Source: Osedax fenrisi
Taxonomy: Eukaryota > Annelida > Polychaeta > Sabellida > Siboglinidae
Assembly (NCBI GenBank): GCA_964019155.1
Contig: OZ025240.1
Location: 42,526,247 to 42,590,246, forward strand
Direction of reading: 5' to 3'
DNA length: 64,000 nt
The translations under genes were made by a program, and so were the position numbers. This document shows, in pieces, positions 63,631 to 64,000 of the stretch (within the stretch, counting starts at the first letter, position 1; each line of letters begins with the position of its first letter). Under the pieces are notes generated by a model. The model was not told the origin of the DNA and ran no database searches. It saw only the letters and a list, made by a program, of their open reading frames with translations.

Positions 63631-64000
63631 GGGGAAAATCTCCGATTATCGACACATAAATGATTATTTGTAATAACTTATTCAATATTAAATATATTTA
63701 TTTGAAAGTTTGTAATTAGGATAATATGATGGCAATGAATAATGTGGCTATTTTAAATTTTTGATATAATTATATTTACAAGAATAAATAGGGGTGTCGG
63801 TAATCGGATACATGTGCCTAATACCGACCCCTTCTCCTATTACCGACCCCCTAAAATAATCGTGGTATAAATAATTGTAGTATTATAATATCCAATAAAA
63901 ATAGTAAATATACATAAATATAATTAATTATAACATGCACACAATTTATTTTGTATTGAATTAATGTTTTAATAGTAATATTATATTTAAATTTAAACTT
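63631..64000. mobile_element. 'ATTACCGACCCC' family element (copy 3), runs off the window
   Basis: GGGGAAAATCTCCGATTATC preceded by TA (63629-63630), then sequence colinear with copy 1 at 31860, including CTTCTCCTATTACCGACCCC. It lacks the nested MITE and shows the empty insertion site TTAATAGTAATATTATATTT near 63970. The right end lies outside the window. Confidence 0.88.

Noticed and set aside
1..64000. CRISPR arrays, bacterial operons or integrated virus genes
   Set aside because: No regular repeat-spacer arrays. Introns and gene content are those of an animal. The reverse transcriptases present all belong to non-LTR elements, and no viral structural gene was recognised.

Overview
This is a very AT-rich stretch of an animal nuclear genome. 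Genes are split by many GT-AG introns, (TA)n microsatellites are abundant, and transposon remains are packed and nested. Two conserved animal genes, a class A GPCR and several non-LTR retrotransposon groups point to an invertebrate. I cannot name the species from the sequence.

Layout. 0.1-7.3 kb holds a reticulon gene (+), with a long amino-terminal first exon and an alternative short first exon at 4.56 kb. 7.3-14.7 kb is non-coding sequence with several small inverted-repeat elements. 15.0-24.06 kb is a complete eight-exon gene (+) for eIF3 subunit K, whose introns carry more small elements. At 27.26 kb there is an unidentified terminal exon on the minus strand. 28-35.6 kb is a block of nested non-autonomous DNA elements: families with GGGGA-type ends flanked by TA, one family with 7-bp target duplications, and one packed with GTACCCTAA repeats. 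37.2-38.25 kb is a single-exon, GC-rich GPCR (-) with a one-base frameshift inside NPxxY. 39.8-45.2 kb holds a broken hAT transposase split by an RTE-type LINE, then two more copies of the 'TAATACGGACAC' family.

45.8-59.1 kb contains a series of candidate exons (+). The last ones encode a coiled coil followed by a PDZ-like domain, interrupted by a jockey/CR1-type LINE (47.8-49.1 kb), degraded RTE pieces, and two almost identical RTE copies facing away from each other (51.9-56.4 kb). 59.5-62.1 kb is a large hAT-type inverted-repeat element containing a decayed L2-type LINE. The window ends inside another TA-flanked element.

The two identified genes are housekeeping: reticulon shapes tubular endoplasmic reticulum, and eIF3k is a non-core subunit of the translation initiation factor eIF3. 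I see no functional link between them. The most unusual content is the set of non-autonomous DNA transposons. Because some copies sit inside others, the window supplies its own filled and empty insertion sites, from which target-site duplications can be read directly.
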